A DNA stretch of 64,000 nt from Sphingopyxis macrogoltabida (GCF_001307295.1 NZ_CP012700.1:313001-377000), one strand, 5' to 3'; positions 50,693-59,997 are shown, numbered from the stretch's first letter. Numbers and translations are program-made. The notes: generated by a model from the letters alone, not told the origin.

Positions 50693-52540
50693 TTACCAGC
50701 CCGACGGCTTGCCCTTGTTTTGCTCGTCGAGCCACGCCTTCAGCGGCGCGAAATAGTCGGCCATCGCCTTGCCCGACATTTCGCGGCTGCCGGTGAACGC
50801 TTCGAGCGCGTCGGGCCACGGCTTCGACGCGCCCATTTCGAGCATTTCGCCGAGCTTCGCGCCGACCTCCTTGTTGCCATAGAAGGAGCAGCGATGGAGC
50901 GGCCCGGTCCAGCCCGCCTGTTTGCATGCCGCTTCATAGAATTGGAACTGCAGGATGCGCGCGAGGAAATAGCGGGTGTAGGGCGTGTTGCCCGGGATAT
51001 GGAATTTCGCGCCCGCGTCGAATGCATCGGCCGGACGCTCGCCCGGCGGGGTGATGCCCTGATATTGCAGGCGGAGCTGCGTCCACGCCTGGTTATAGCC
51101 GGCGGGCTTGATCGTGCCGTCGAAGACGCCCCAGCGCCAGCGGTCGACGAGCAGGCCGAAGGGCAGGAAGGCGACCTTGTCCATCGCCTGCCGCAGCAAG
51201 AGGCCGATATCCTTGTCGGCGCTCGGCACCTTCGCCTTGTCGAGCAGGCCGATGTCGACCAGATATTGCGGCGTGATCGACAGCGCGACGAAATCGCCGA
51301 TCGCTTCGTGGAAGCCGTCGTTGGCGCCGTTGAGGTACAGGAACGGCTGCTTGTTATAGGCGCGCTGGTAATAATTGTGGCCGAGTTCGTGGTGGATGGT
51401 GACGAAATCGTCGGCATTCACCTTGATGCACATCTTGATGCGGATATCGTCCTTGTTGTCGATATCCCACGCCGAGGCGTGACAGATGACCTCGCGGTCG
51501 GCGGGCTTGGTGAACTGGCTGCGCTTCCAGAAGGTCTCGGGCAGCGGCGCAAAGCCGAGCGACGAATAGAAATTCTCGCCCGCCTTGACCATGTCGAGCG
51601 GTCCCTTGCCCTTTTCCTGGAGCAGGTCGCCGATGTCATAGCCGAGGTCGCCCGCCCCCGCCGGCGCGACGAGCGGGTAGATATTGCCCCATTCCTGCGC
51701 CCACATATTGCCGAGCAGGTCGGCGCGGATCGGCCCCGTCTTGGGCTGTACCGCGTCGCCATATTTCTCGTTGAGTTTCCAGCGTACATAGGTGTGGAGC
51801 GCCAGATAGAGCGGCTTCACTTCCTGCCACAAACGCTCGGTCGTCTGCGCGAATTCCTCGGGCGACATGTCGTATCCCGATCGCCACATCGCGCCGGTGT
51901 TGGCGAAGCCGAGCTCCTTCGCGCCCTCGTTGGCGATGCCGACCATCTTCGCATAATCGTCCTTCATCGGCGCGCCGACCTTGTCGTGCCAGCTCGTCCA
52001 CATTTCGGCGAATTGCGCGGGGGTGTTCTTGAGATTGCCCATCTCGGCCTCGATGTCCGATCCCGAGATTTCCTTGCCGTTCAGCGTGCCGCGCCCCTTG
52101 CCATACTGCGACTGCAGGTCGGTCGCGATATTGTTGAGCTCGGTCGCGGCGCCAGGCTTGGTCGGGGCGGGGAGGACCAGGCCGGTGCGCAGGATGTCGA
52201 GCTTGCGCTTGGTGTCGGGGCTCAGCCCCTCGACGCCGGCATATTTCGCCGCCTCGAGCGCATATTTGACCGCCTTCTCGGTGCCGACGGCGTTGATCCG
52301 CGCCGCCATCGCGTCGGTGTCCTCGGTGATATAGGTCGCGTTGACCCAGTTCACCTGGCTGCCCTCGACCGTATAGTCGAACAAATCCTTCTCGGCGGCG
52401 GCGATGAAGGCGTCGGCATCGGCGGCGGTCGGCTTCGCTGCCTTGGCGGCCGGGGCGTCCTTCTGTTTCTGGGCGGCAACGGCGGGGCCGGCAAGCGCGA
52501 GCGACAGGGCAAGCGACAGCGTTGAAATCATGGCTTTCAT
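50693..52540 (-). CDS. M2 family peptidyl-dipeptidase (ACE-like), secreted
   Basis: A 615-residue exported zinc dipeptidase of the angiotensin-converting-enzyme family. A signal peptide (LSLALSLALAGPAVAA) is followed by the mature enzyme. The zinc motif is TIHHELGHNYYQRAY (HEXXH), the third ligand Glu is in HEAIGDFVALS, and the late AKFHIPGNTPYTRYFLARIL matches the family. It removes C-terminal dipeptides from peptides in the periplasm. ATG 52540 begins the signal peptide; upstream in-frame codons are not coding. Confidence 0.95.
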   Translation of the reverse strand: MKAMISTLSLALSLALAGPAVAAQKQKDAPAAKAAKPTAADADAFIAAAEKDLFDYTVEGSQVNWVNATYITEDTDAMAARINAVGTEKAVKYALEAAKYAGVEGLSPDTKRKLDILRTGLVLPAPTKPGAATELNNIATDLQSQYGKGRGTLNGKEISGSDIEAEMGNLKNTPAQFAEMWTSWHDKVGAPMKDDYAKMVGIANEGAKELGFANTGAMWRSGYDMSPEEFAQTTERLWQEVKPLYLALHTYVRWKLNEKYGDAVQPKTGPIRADLLGNMWAQEWGNIYPLVAPAGAGDLGYDIGDLLQEKGKGPLDMVKAGENFYSSLGFAPLPETFWKRSQFTKPADREVICHASAWDIDNKDDIRIKMCIKVNADDFVTIHHELGHNYYQRAYNKQPFLYLNGANDGFHEAIGDFVALSITPQYLVDIGLLDKAKVPSADKDIGLLLRQAMDKVAFLPFGLLVDRWRWGVFDGTIKPAGYNQAWTQLRLQYQGITPPGERPADAFDAGAKFHIPGNTPYTRYFLARILQFQFYEAACKQAGWTGPLHRCSFYGNKEVGAKLGEMLEMGASKPWPDALEAFTGSREMSGKAMADYFAPLKAWLDEQNKGKPSGW

Positions 52541-52614
52541 GGGTGCGTCCTCGGATATTTTGTCAGGCGCTCGGCGGCGCGATGGCCGCAATCTGAACCG
52601 CCGCCGCGGCCGGG

Positions 52615-53391
52615 TCAAGCGGTCACAAATGCAACGATCGCTTCGCCCATCGCGGGCTCGGTCACGCTCGACATATGCGTACCGGGGATGGTGACGAGCC
52701 GCGCGTCGGGCAGCGCGGCGGCCAGATCCTCGGCCGATCCATTGTCCTGGTCCTGCTCGCCGCAGACCAGCAGGACCGGCATCGTCAGCGCCGCCAGCAT
52801 GTCGGGCGAGGTGTCGGTGAAGCTGTCGAGCAACAACGCCGCGGCGACGCGGTCGATCTTCATCGTCTTCATGAACTGGATCGACAGCCAGGTGTCATCG
52901 CCGCGCTTCGCCGTCTCATATTCAGCGATCACGCGCTTGAAGAACTGCCCGCGCCGCTGCCACCCGGCGAGGCCGGCGAGACCCATCCCGCCGAGGATCA
53001 GCCGGCGCGGCGTCATTCCCGCGACGACGGCGCGGACGCTGGTACGCGCGCCGAGCGAAAAGCCGCCGAGGTCGAAATCGGCAAGCCCGAGATGTGCGAT
53101 CAGATCCTGAAGGTCGTGCACCAGCACGTCGGGCGGATAGTTTTCGGGCTCGTGCGGTGCCTCGCTCGACCCGTGGACGCGCAGGTCGGGCATGATCACG
53201 CGGAAGCCCGCTTCGGAAATGCGAGCCGCGGTGCCGAATTTGATCCAGTTGACCTCGGCGCTCGAAAACAGGCCGTGGAGCAGGATCAGGGGGCGGGCGT
53301 CGCCGGTTTCGGGGCCGGTTGGCGGTCCCATCTCGCGCCACGCCAGCCGCACGCCGTCGCGCGCCTCGAAAAATTGCGGTTCGATCGTCAT
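52615..53391 (-). CDS. Alpha/beta hydrolase
   Basis: A 258-residue cytoplasmic hydrolase. The oxyanion segment is LILLHGLFSSAEVNW, the nucleophile elbow is DLGGFSLGARTS with Ser, the acid is in CGEQDQDN, and the base is His in TIPGTHMSSVTEP. The substrate is unknown. The ATG overlaps the stop of the GFA-family gene upstream by four bases, so it ends a three-gene minus-strand operon (isomerase, GFA, hydrolase). Confidence 0.9.
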   Translation of the reverse strand: MTIEPQFFEARDGVRLAWREMGPPTGPETGDARPLILLHGLFSSAEVNWIKFGTAARISEAGFRVIMPDLRVHGSSEAPHEPENYPPDVLVHDLQDLIAHLGLADFDLGGFSLGARTSVRAVVAGMTPRRLILGGMGLAGLAGWQRRGQFFKRVIAEYETAKRGDDTWLSIQFMKTMKIDRVAAALLLDSFTDTSPDMLAALTMPVLLVCGEQDQDNGSAEDLAAALPDARLVTIPGTHMSSVTEPAMGEAIVAFVTA

Positions 53392-53831
53392 TCCCCTTCG
53401 CCGCGCGCCCGGGCCCAGCGGTCCTGCAACGGCGCATGATCCTCGCTGCGCATCTCGGGCAGGCCTTCGCCCGCGGTCCAGCCGTGGACGCGGCTTTCGA
53501 CGCCGAAATGACTCGCCAGCCGCACCGCCGCGGGATCGTCGAGCGCCCCGACGGTCAGGTCGATATTCGGGCTGTCGGGATAGTCGAAGCTCAGCGGCGT
53601 GCCGCACTCGCCGCAAAAACCGCGGCGGCCGAACGGCGAGGACATATAGGTCGCGCGCTCGCGCCCGGTCCATTGGACGACCTCCTTCGCGACATTCCAG
53701 AACGCGGCCGCGACATTGCCCAGCGCCTGCTGGCACATGCGGCAATGGCACCAATAGGCGTCGCGGTCGGCATGCGTCGCCGAAAAACGGGTGGCGCCGC
53801 ACTGGCAACCGCCGGTCAGCGCGTCGCTCAT
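53388..53831 (-). CDS. GFA-family zinc protein
   Basis: A 147-residue protein of the glutathione-dependent formaldehyde-activating (GFA/DUF636) family. The N-terminal zinc motif is GGCQCGATRF, the second site is YWCHCRMCQQALG, and a third is RGFCGECGTPL. Family members bind Zn and may act on S-hydroxymethyl adducts, but most are uncharacterised. It overlaps both neighbours by four bases, so it is translated with the DsbA-type isomerase and the hydrolase. Confidence 0.93.
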   Translation of the reverse strand: MSDALTGGCQCGATRFSATHADRDAYWCHCRMCQQALGNVAAAFWNVAKEVVQWTGRERATYMSSPFGRRGFCGECGTPLSFDYPDSPNIDLTVGALDDPAAVRLASHFGVESRVHGWTAGEGLPEMRSEDHAPLQDRWARARGEGE

Positions 53832-54475
53832 CGGGCCTGCAAGCCTTTTTGCTCCATCCGCCAGCGCGCCATTTCGATGCGGTCCTGCCCGAAAAACGGC
53901 TCGCCGTCGAAGACCAGTGTCGGCACGCCCCAGTGGCCCGCAATCTCTAGCGCGACCTGGTTCGCGGCAATTTCGGTGTCGAGCGCTTCGGCATCGGCCA
54001 CCGCCTCGGCGTCGAGTTCGGCAAGGTCGAGACCCGCGCGCCGCGAGGCGCCCGCCAGATGATCGCCGCTATGCCAGTCCTGCGCGCCGCCCCAGATGAG
54101 CTGCGCGGCTTCGTCGGCGAACGCGAGCCCCTTGCCGCGCCGCGCCGCCGCCTGCCCCAGCCGCGTCAGGCGATAGATATAGGGCTGGTCGGCCGCTATC
54201 GCGCGGGTCGCGACGTCCTGAACGATGGGATCGGGGCGCGGCGGTCCGAATGGAATGCCGTGGAACTGCGCGACTCGGATCATATCGCGCATCGTATAGC
54301 TCAGCCAGTTGGGATGGCTGCGCTCGAAGAAATCGGGCTGGCGAATCGCCAGCGGATAGACCGGGCGCAGGTTGATGACGATATCGTGGCTTGCCGCGAG
54401 CGCGCGATAGCGGCCGATCGCGAGATAGGAGTAGGGCGAACGAGAGGACCAGAACAGGTCTGCGGCAAGACTCAT
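53828..54475 (-). CDS. DsbA-family isomerase (2-hydroxychromene-2-carboxylate isomerase-like)
   Basis: A 215-residue thioredoxin-fold protein of the kappa GST/NahD group: LFWSSRSPYSYLAIGRYRA carries the Ser of the glutathione-binding site in place of a CxxC, and GVPTLVFDGEPFFGQDRIEM is the family C-terminus. It would isomerise an aromatic-ring degradation intermediate with glutathione, or act on another GSH adduct. ATG 54475 (MSLAADLFW) is chosen; a longer in-frame start is unlikely. It is divergent from the MarR operon and is the first gene of its operon. Confidence 0.88.
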   Translation of the reverse strand: MSLAADLFWSSRSPYSYLAIGRYRALAASHDIVINLRPVYPLAIRQPDFFERSHPNWLSYTMRDMIRVAQFHGIPFGPPRPDPIVQDVATRAIAADQPYIYRLTRLGQAAARRGKGLAFADEAAQLIWGGAQDWHSGDHLAGASRRAGLDLAELDAEAVADAEALDTEIAANQVALEIAGHWGVPTLVFDGEPFFGQDRIEMARWRMEQKGLQAR

Positions 54476-54547
54476 GGGTACATCCTGCCCGGAAAGGGCG
54501 ATGGCGCGCAAGCGCTGCCGGGACATTTTGCGCCGCGGCGGATGTTT

Positions 54548-54592
54548 TTGCGTTGCACCAATTTCATTGCTTATAATAGCTACTGCTATTAT
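54548..54592 (+). promoter_or_regulatory. MarR promoter with overlapping operator
   Basis: TTGCGT (54548-54553), an 18-base spacer and TATAAT (54572-54577) form a clear sigma-70-type promoter. ATAATAGC (54573-54580) and GCTATTAT (54585-54592) form a perfect 8-bp inverted repeat on a 4-base spacer, covering the -10 box. The operator would block the promoter when MarR binds. Confidence 0.7.
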
Positions 54593-54602
54593 GTCGAATG
54601 CC

Positions 54603-55052
54603 ATGAGCGAGACGATCGGTTTCCTGCTGAACGATACGGCGCGGATGTTTCGCCGCGCGTATAATGCGCGCACGCGCGATAGCGGGATTACGGCGCTGCA
54701 ATCGCGCGTGCTGTCCTATCTGGCGCGTTATCCGGGCATCCGTCAGGGGCCGCTCGCCGAACTGATCGAGGTCGAGCCGATCACCCTGTCGCGGATGATC
54801 GACCGGCTCGAGGAATCGAGCCTTGTCGAGCGCCGCGCCGACCCGACCGACCGGCGGGCGTGGCAGCTCCACCTGACCGCATCGGCCGAACCCTTGCTCG
54901 ACACGCTGCGCGAGACGGCACGCGACGTCGTCGCCGAAGCCACCGACGGGCTGAGCGATGTCGAACGCGACGAGCTGACCCGGCTTGTCGAGCGCGTCCG
55001 CGCCAACCTGTCGCGCCGCATTTGCCAAAAAGACCAAAAAGAGACCGCCTGA
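54603..55052 (+). CDS. MarR-family transcriptional repressor
   Basis: A 149-residue winged-helix regulator. The recognition region is GPLAELIEVEPITLSRMIDR with the wing VERRADPTDRRAWQL (the DxR pattern of MarR proteins). I chose ATG 54603 because the alternative at 54591 lies inside the operator palindrome. The overlapping operator predicts autorepression and control of the efflux genes, which follow with a one-base overlap. Confidence 0.9.
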   Translation: MSETIGFLLNDTARMFRRAYNARTRDSGITALQSRVLSYLARYPGIRQGPLAELIEVEPITLSRMIDRLEESSLVERRADPTDRRAWQLHLTASAEPLLDTLRETARDVVAEATDGLSDVERDELTRLVERVRANLSRRICQKDQKETA

Positions 55053-56164
55053 TGGACCAGATTTCTCCCACCCGCCCCGTCGCCGAGGAAGCGAAGCCGC
55101 CCAAGCCCGCGCCGAAGGCCGACCCGGTCCCGCCGGCGCAGACCGCCGTCGCTCCCGAACCGGTGGTCAAGGACACGCCGAAATGGCGGAGCCGTCTGCT
55201 CCTGCTCAGTGTGCCGCTGGCGCTGATAGCGGCGGGCGGCTGGTACTGGCTGACGAGCGGCGGGTCGGTGTCGACCGACAACGCCTATGTCCAGATGGAC
55301 AAGGTTTCGGTCGCTGCGGAAGTCGGCGGACGCATCACCGAGGTCGCGGTGCGCGACGGCCAGATCGTCAAGGCCGGCCAACTGCTGTTCCGCATCGATC
55401 GCGAACCCTATGCGCTGACCGTCGCGCAGGCGACCGCTGCGATCGACGCTGCCGAGGTTGAGGTCGGCAACCTTTCGGCGAGTGCGAACACCTCGAGCGT
55501 CGATATCGCCGCGGCGCGCGAGGACGTCAAATTCGCCGAGGTGAATTTCGCGCGTCAGGCAGCGCTGATGGAAAAAGGCTTTACCACCAAAGCCGCCTAT
55601 GACGCGTCGCGCCACGCGATGACGCTGGCGCGCGAGCAGGTGCGGCAGGCCGAAGCGGTCGCGGCCGAGGCGCGCACCAAGCTCGCCGCCGGCCCCGCGA
55701 GCGGCATCAACCCGCAGGTCGAGGCGGCGCGCGTCCAGCGCGCGCAGGCTGAGGTCAACCTCGGCCGCACCGAAGTCCGCGCGCCGAGCGCCGGGCGCGT
55801 CGCGCAATCGGACCGGCTGCAGATCGGCCAGATGATGGTTCAGGGCCTGCCCGCAGTGACGCTGGTCGACACCGCGCATCCGTGGGTCGAGGCCAATTTC
55901 AAGGAAACCGACCTCGCCGACATGCGCATCGGCCAGCGCGCCGAAATCAGCTTCGACGCCTATCCGGGGCTGAAGGTGCGCGGCCATGTGCTGACGATCG
56001 GCGCCGGCACCGGCAGCGAATTTTCGGTGCTGCCGGCGCAGAACGCCACCGGCAACTGGGTCAAGGTGACGCAGCGCGTTCCGGTCCGTATCGCCTTCGA
56101 CGAAAAGCCGTCGCGCGAGATGATCGCGGGGCTGTCGGCGGAAGTGCGGGTCTTCACGAAATAG
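55052..56164 (+). CDS. EmrA-type membrane fusion protein
   Basis: A 370-residue periplasmic adaptor of an MFS tripartite efflux pump. It has a Pro/Lys-rich cytoplasmic tail (about 1-45), one membrane helix (about 50-70), a barrel-sandwich hybrid (DNAYVQMDKVSVAAEVGGRI and later TEVRAPSAGRVAQSDRLQIG), and an alpha-hairpin between them. The DNAYVQ start of the lipoyl region is typical of EmrA/VceA. The ATG overlaps the MarR stop by one base (TGATG), and EmrB follows two bases after the stop. Confidence 0.93.
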   Translation: MDQISPTRPVAEEAKPPKPAPKADPVPPAQTAVAPEPVVKDTPKWRSRLLLLSVPLALIAAGGWYWLTSGGSVSTDNAYVQMDKVSVAAEVGGRITEVAVRDGQIVKAGQLLFRIDREPYALTVAQATAAIDAAEVEVGNLSASANTSSVDIAAAREDVKFAEVNFARQAALMEKGFTTKAAYDASRHAMTLAREQVRQAEAVAAEARTKLAAGPASGINPQVEAARVQRAQAEVNLGRTEVRAPSAGRVAQSDRLQIGQMMVQGLPAVTLVDTAHPWVEANFKETDLADMRIGQRAEISFDAYPGLKVRGHVLTIGAGTGSEFSVLPAQNATGNWVKVTQRVPVRIAFDEKPSREMIAGLSAEVRVFTK

Positions 56165-56166
56165 CC

Positions 56167-57756
56167 ATGGCCACCCGAGCATCCCCACGTCGGTCGGCCG
56201 CGGCGGCGCTGCCGGTCGACGACAGCGTGCCCTTGCACGAACGGGTGCGGTATCGCGGCCTGCTGACCGTTGCCGTGATGGGCGCGTCGGTGATGCAGAT
56301 CCTCGACACGACGATCGCCAACGTCGCCATCCCGCACATGCAGTCGTCGCTCGGCGCGACGAGCGAGACGGTGAACTGGGTGCTTACCAGTTATATCATC
56401 GCGTCGGCTGTCGCGATGCCGATCACCGGCTGGCTCGCCGACCGGATCGGGCGCCGCCAGTTGTTCCTCGCCGCGGTCGCGGGCTTCATCGTCGCCTCGA
56501 TGGCATGCGGCGCCGCGCAGAACCTCGAGGAGATGGTGGCGTTCCGCTTCCTGCAGGGGATCAGCGCCGCCTTCATCGGGCCGCTGTCGCAATCGGTGAT
56601 GCTCGATATCAACCCGCCCGAACGCCATGCACGGGCGATGTCGATCTGGGGCATGGGGATCATGGTCGGGCCGATTCTCGGGCCGATATTGGGCGGCTGG
56701 CTGACTGAACAGGCGAACTGGCGCTGGGTCTTTTACGTCAATCTGCCCGTCGGCCTCTTGACCCTCGCGATGATGTGGGCGCTCCTCCCCGCCACGAAGA
56801 CGACCAGTCGCCGCTTCGACCTGTTCGGCTTTTCGATGCTCGCGCTGGGGCTCGCGGCGCTGCAACTGATGCTCGACCGCGGCGCGAACCAGGACTGGTT
56901 CAACAGCACCGAGATCTGGATCGAACTCGGGGTCAGCGTCGCCTGCCTCTGGATGTTCATCATCCACCTGTTGACCGCGCGGTCGCCGCTGTTCAACCGC
57001 GCGATGCTCGCCGATCGCAATCTCGTCACCGCGATGGGCTTCATGGTCGTGATCGGCGTCGTGATGTTCTCCTCGATGGCGCTGCTGCCGCCGATGCTGC
57101 AGCGGCTGTTCGACTGGCCGGTGATCGATACGGGGCTTGTCCTCGCCGTCCGCGGTGTCGGTATCCTGATGAGCATGTGGGTCGCGGGCCAGTTGCTCGG
57201 CAAGGTCGATGCGCGCTGGATGGTCGGCACGGGGCTGTTTATCGCCGCTTATTCCTTGTGGCAGATGAGCCATTGGTCGCTGATGATGGGAAGCTGGCCG
57301 GTGATCGTCAGCGGGCTGGTGCAGGGGGTCGGCATGGGGCTGATCTTCATCCCGCTCAACACCATGGCGTTCGCGACGATCCCGCCGCAATATCGCACCG
57401 ACGGATCGAGCCTGCTCAACCTGTTCCGCAGCGTCGGCGCCTCGGTCGGCATCTCGGTCGTCACGACCTTGCTCGGCGCCAACACGCAGACGAGCCACCA
57501 GGATCTTGCCGCGCATATCACCAACAGTTCGGTCAGCCTGCTCGACCCATCGACCGCCGACCGTTTCGGGATCGTCGGCGATACAGCGCTCGCGATGGTC
57601 AATGCCGAAATCAACCGGCAGGCGGCGATGGTCGCCTATATCGACGATTTCTGGCTGATGATGTGGATCACGCTGGCGTCGGTGCCGCTGGTGATCCTGT
57701 TGCGCCCGCCGCGGCCGGGGGCGCAGGCGGCGTCGGCCGCCGACATGGGGCATTGA
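56167..57756 (+). CDS. DHA2-family MFS multidrug transporter (EmrB)
   Basis: A 529-residue transporter with about 14 helices. The first helix ends LDTTIANVAIPHMQSSLG, the signature of the DHA2/QacA-EmrB family. Motif A (GWLADRIGRRQLFL) and motif C (GPILGPILGGWLTEQANWRW) are intact. With the EmrA-like adaptor it should export hydrophobic compounds through an outer-membrane channel; no TolC gene is adjacent. The start is ATG 56167. Confidence 0.94.
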   Translation: MATRASPRRSAAAALPVDDSVPLHERVRYRGLLTVAVMGASVMQILDTTIANVAIPHMQSSLGATSETVNWVLTSYIIASAVAMPITGWLADRIGRRQLFLAAVAGFIVASMACGAAQNLEEMVAFRFLQGISAAFIGPLSQSVMLDINPPERHARAMSIWGMGIMVGPILGPILGGWLTEQANWRWVFYVNLPVGLLTLAMMWALLPATKTTSRRFDLFGFSMLALGLAALQLMLDRGANQDWFNSTEIWIELGVSVACLWMFIIHLLTARSPLFNRAMLADRNLVTAMGFMVVIGVVMFSSMALLPPMLQRLFDWPVIDTGLVLAVRGVGILMSMWVAGQLLGKVDARWMVGTGLFIAAYSLWQMSHWSLMMGSWPVIVSGLVQGVGMGLIFIPLNTMAFATIPPQYRTDGSSLLNLFRSVGASVGISVVTTLLGANTQTSHQDLAAHITNSSVSLLDPSTADRFGIVGDTALAMVNAEINRQAAMVAYIDDFWLMMWITLASVPLVILLRPPRPGAQAASAADMGH

Positions 57757-57774
57757 CGTTGAGAGGTCCGCATT

Positions 57775-57934
57775 GGGGTGGTGAGCGGACGTTTGAGGGT
57801 ACGCCTATATTCCCCTCCCGCTTGCGGGAGGGGGAGCGAGGCTTGCCAGCTTGCTGGCTAGCCGCAGCGGGGAGGGCGTGTTGCGCCGTTACAGACCCTC
57901 CCCCGACCCCTCCCGCAAGCGGGAGGGGAGAAGG
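57775..57934. repeat. Intergenic repeat with two outer hairpins
   Basis: GGGGTGGTGAGC (57775-57786) begins a stretch in which TTCCCCTCCCGCTTGCGGGA (57810-) and its complement near 57907-57932 pair over a wide loop. The loop contains GCCAGCTTGCTGGC, which also occurs at 13627-13640. It is a divergent relative of the composite elements at 41.9 and 50.6 kb. The gap 57757-58040 is otherwise non-coding. Confidence 0.65.
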
Positions 57935-58040
57935 TCCGCTTCCGGCCGAAAGCCGACATTTCCCGATGTAACGGACCGCGACCTTTCTCTTCGATGCCGC
58001 GCGCCCTATGTAGGCGCCGCACAGCAAGGAAGTACCGCCG

Positions 58041-59012
58041 ATGCCGATCAAGGCCGCCCGCGTCTATCATGATGGCAAGCTCATCCGCGAACTTGGCGCG
58101 GACGAGGCGATCCCCGAGGATTGCGACGACGGCGATTTCTTCTGGCTCGGGCTCTACGAACCGACGCCCGGCGAACTGGCCGCGATCGCCAAGCGCTTCG
58201 GCCTCCATCCGCTTGCGGTGGAGGATGCGCTGAAGGCGAACCAGTTGCCCAAGGTCGAAGCCTATGGCGACCAGCTTTTCGTCATCGCCCGAACCGCCAA
58301 TCTCGACGGCGATACGATCCAGCCCGGCGAGACCGCTTTCTTCCTCGGCCCGCATTTCTTCGTCAGCGTCCGCCACGGGTCGGCGCGCACGCATACCGAC
58401 GTGCGGGCGCGGCTCGAAACGCTGCCGGCCAAGCTCGCGCATGGGCCCGACTATGTCCTCTATGCGATCCTCGATTTCATCGTCGACGGCTATTTCCCGG
58501 TGATCGACGCGATCGAGGACCGGTTGCTGCTGGTCGAGGACAGCGTGATGGACACGCCGCTCGACGCTGCCGAAATCCGGCACCTCTATGCGCAGCGTCA
58601 CGAGATCATTCGTTTCCAGCGCTTCGTCGGGATGATGAAGGAGGTTGCGAACAGCCTCGCGACCGACGACGACCTGCCCAATATCGACCCGGCGGTGCGC
58701 CCGTTCTTTCGCGACATATGGGACCATGTCCAGCGCGCCGAATTCCGCCTGAGCGGGCTGCGCGACATCGCCGCCTCGGTCATCGAGACCAACGGCATGC
58801 TCGAACAGCAGCGGCAGGGCGTGATCACCCGCCAGCTTGCCGCCTGGGCCGCGATCCTTGCGGTGCCGACGGCGATCGCGGGGATCTACGGGATGAATTT
58901 CGAGCATATGCCCGAACTCGGCTGGACCTTCGGCTACCCGCTGATTGTCGGCGCCATGGCGACGATCTGCGCAGGACTTTACTGGCGCTTCAAGAGCATC
59001 GGTTGGCTCTAG
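58041..59012 (+). CDS. CorA-family magnesium/cobalt transporter
   Basis: A 323-residue channel. The N-terminal cytoplasmic funnel ends in two helices, with the signature YGMNFEHMPELGW (GMN) in the loop after the first helix. The last residues form the second helix (FGYPLIVGAMATICAGLYWRF). It conducts Mg2+ or a related divalent ion. The ATG follows AAGGAAG. Its stop overlaps the convergent rlpA stop by four bases. No regulatory riboswitch is visible. Confidence 0.92.
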   Translation: MPIKAARVYHDGKLIRELGADEAIPEDCDDGDFFWLGLYEPTPGELAAIAKRFGLHPLAVEDALKANQLPKVEAYGDQLFVIARTANLDGDTIQPGETAFFLGPHFFVSVRHGSARTHTDVRARLETLPAKLAHGPDYVLYAILDFIVDGYFPVIDAIEDRLLLVEDSVMDTPLDAAEIRHLYAQRHEIIRFQRFVGMMKEVANSLATDDDLPNIDPAVRPFFRDIWDHVQRAEFRLSGLRDIAASVIETNGMLEQQRQGVITRQLAAWAAILAVPTAIAGIYGMNFEHMPELGWTFGYPLIVGAMATICAGLYWRFKSIGWL

Positions 59013-59575
59013 CGGGCTTTCGCGGGGAGCCGCATCCGCAGCCGTTCGAGTTCGCGCTGCGGCACCGGGGACAGCGACGCCGCCGCCTTGCCCTTGCGCA
59101 GCCGCTTGCGATCCTTCTCCGACGGTTCGACCCGCCGCACGCGCACCGCGGCGTGGCCCTGCGCCTTCATGCCCAGTTCTTCGGCGGCGCCGCGCGACAG
59201 GTCGATGATCCGGCCGGCGGCAAAGGGCCCGCGATCGTTGATCCGCACGATGATACGGCGCCCGGTATCGAGCGCGGTCACCTCGACATAGGCGGGGAGG
59301 GGCAACGTCGTGTGCGCGGCGGTGATCCAGCCGGGACGGAATTGTTCGCCGTTGGCGGTGCGGTTGCCCGACTCGCTGCCGTACCAGCTCGCATAACCGA
59401 CCATATCATAAGCCGGCGCGGCGGCGGGGACATAGGTGGTGCCGCGCACCGCATAGGGCTTGCCGATCCGCACCGGCGTGTCGCTCACCGGCCGGAAATT
59501 GCCGCCCGCGCAGGCCGAGAGCATCAGCAGGGCGGCGGCCAAACCTGCCGGACGGTAGAGCATCGAAGGCTTCAT
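59009..59575 (-). CDS. rlpA: RlpA septal ring lytic transglycosylase
   Basis: A 188-residue lipoprotein with the lipobox LLMLSACAGG. The double-psi beta-barrel domain has GYASWYGSESGNRTANGEQF, LPLPAYVEVTALDTGRRIIV, RINDRGPFAAGRIIDLSRGA and AEELGM. The family cleaves naked glycan strands at the septum. The usual C-terminal SPOR domain is missing; only a short basic tail follows. The ATG overlaps the upstream GFA-family stop by four bases. Confidence 0.92.
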   Translation of the reverse strand: MKPSMLYRPAGLAAALLMLSACAGGNFRPVSDTPVRIGKPYAVRGTTYVPAAAPAYDMVGYASWYGSESGNRTANGEQFRPGWITAAHTTLPLPAYVEVTALDTGRRIIVRINDRGPFAAGRIIDLSRGAAEELGMKAQGHAAVRVRRVEPSEKDRKRLRKGKAAASLSPVPQRELERLRMRLPAKAR

Positions 59576-59997
59576 TCGGGTGCCGCCGTCTTGATTGGGT
59601 TGCGGGCATGGACGGGCATTTCAGCCGGCAGTTCCAGCCAGCGATGCCTGTCCTCGGCCCACACCGCTTGCGCCGGCATCGGGAAATCGGGGTCGGCGAA
59701 GCTGCCGACGGCGACGCCGACCAGATGCGGCATGCGTTCGGGTTCCCACCACAGGGTCGAACCGCATCCGGGACAGAAATGGAAAGAAACCTCGAACCCG
59801 CTCGCCGACGGACGCCGGAAGGTCTTGGCTTCGCCCGCCGCCAGGCTGACGGAACCGCGCGGAAAAAAAGCCGCAACGCTGAACAGTGAACCGGTGCGCC
59901 GCTGGCAATCGCGGCAGTGGCAGAGCGAGACTTTCGACGGCTCGCCGGTGCATCGAAGCTGCAGCGTGCCGCAGTGACAGGAGGCGCGTCGTTCCAT
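59572..59997 (-). CDS. GFA-family zinc protein (second copy)
   Basis: A 141-residue GFA-family protein with three metal-binding pairs: ASCHCGTLQLRC, SLCHCRDCQRRTGS and FCPGCGSTLWWE. It resembles the copy at 53388-53831 only in these motifs and is a distinct paralogue. Role as for GFA proteins: zinc-binding, substrate unknown. It leads the two-gene minus-strand unit with rlpA. A weak divergent region of 158 bp separates it from the ABC-F gene. Confidence 0.92.
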   Translation of the reverse strand: MERRASCHCGTLQLRCTGEPSKVSLCHCRDCQRRTGSLFSVAAFFPRGSVSLAAGEAKTFRRPSASGFEVSFHFCPGCGSTLWWEPERMPHLVGVAVGSFADPDFPMPAQAVWAEDRHRWLELPAEMPVHARNPIKTAAPE

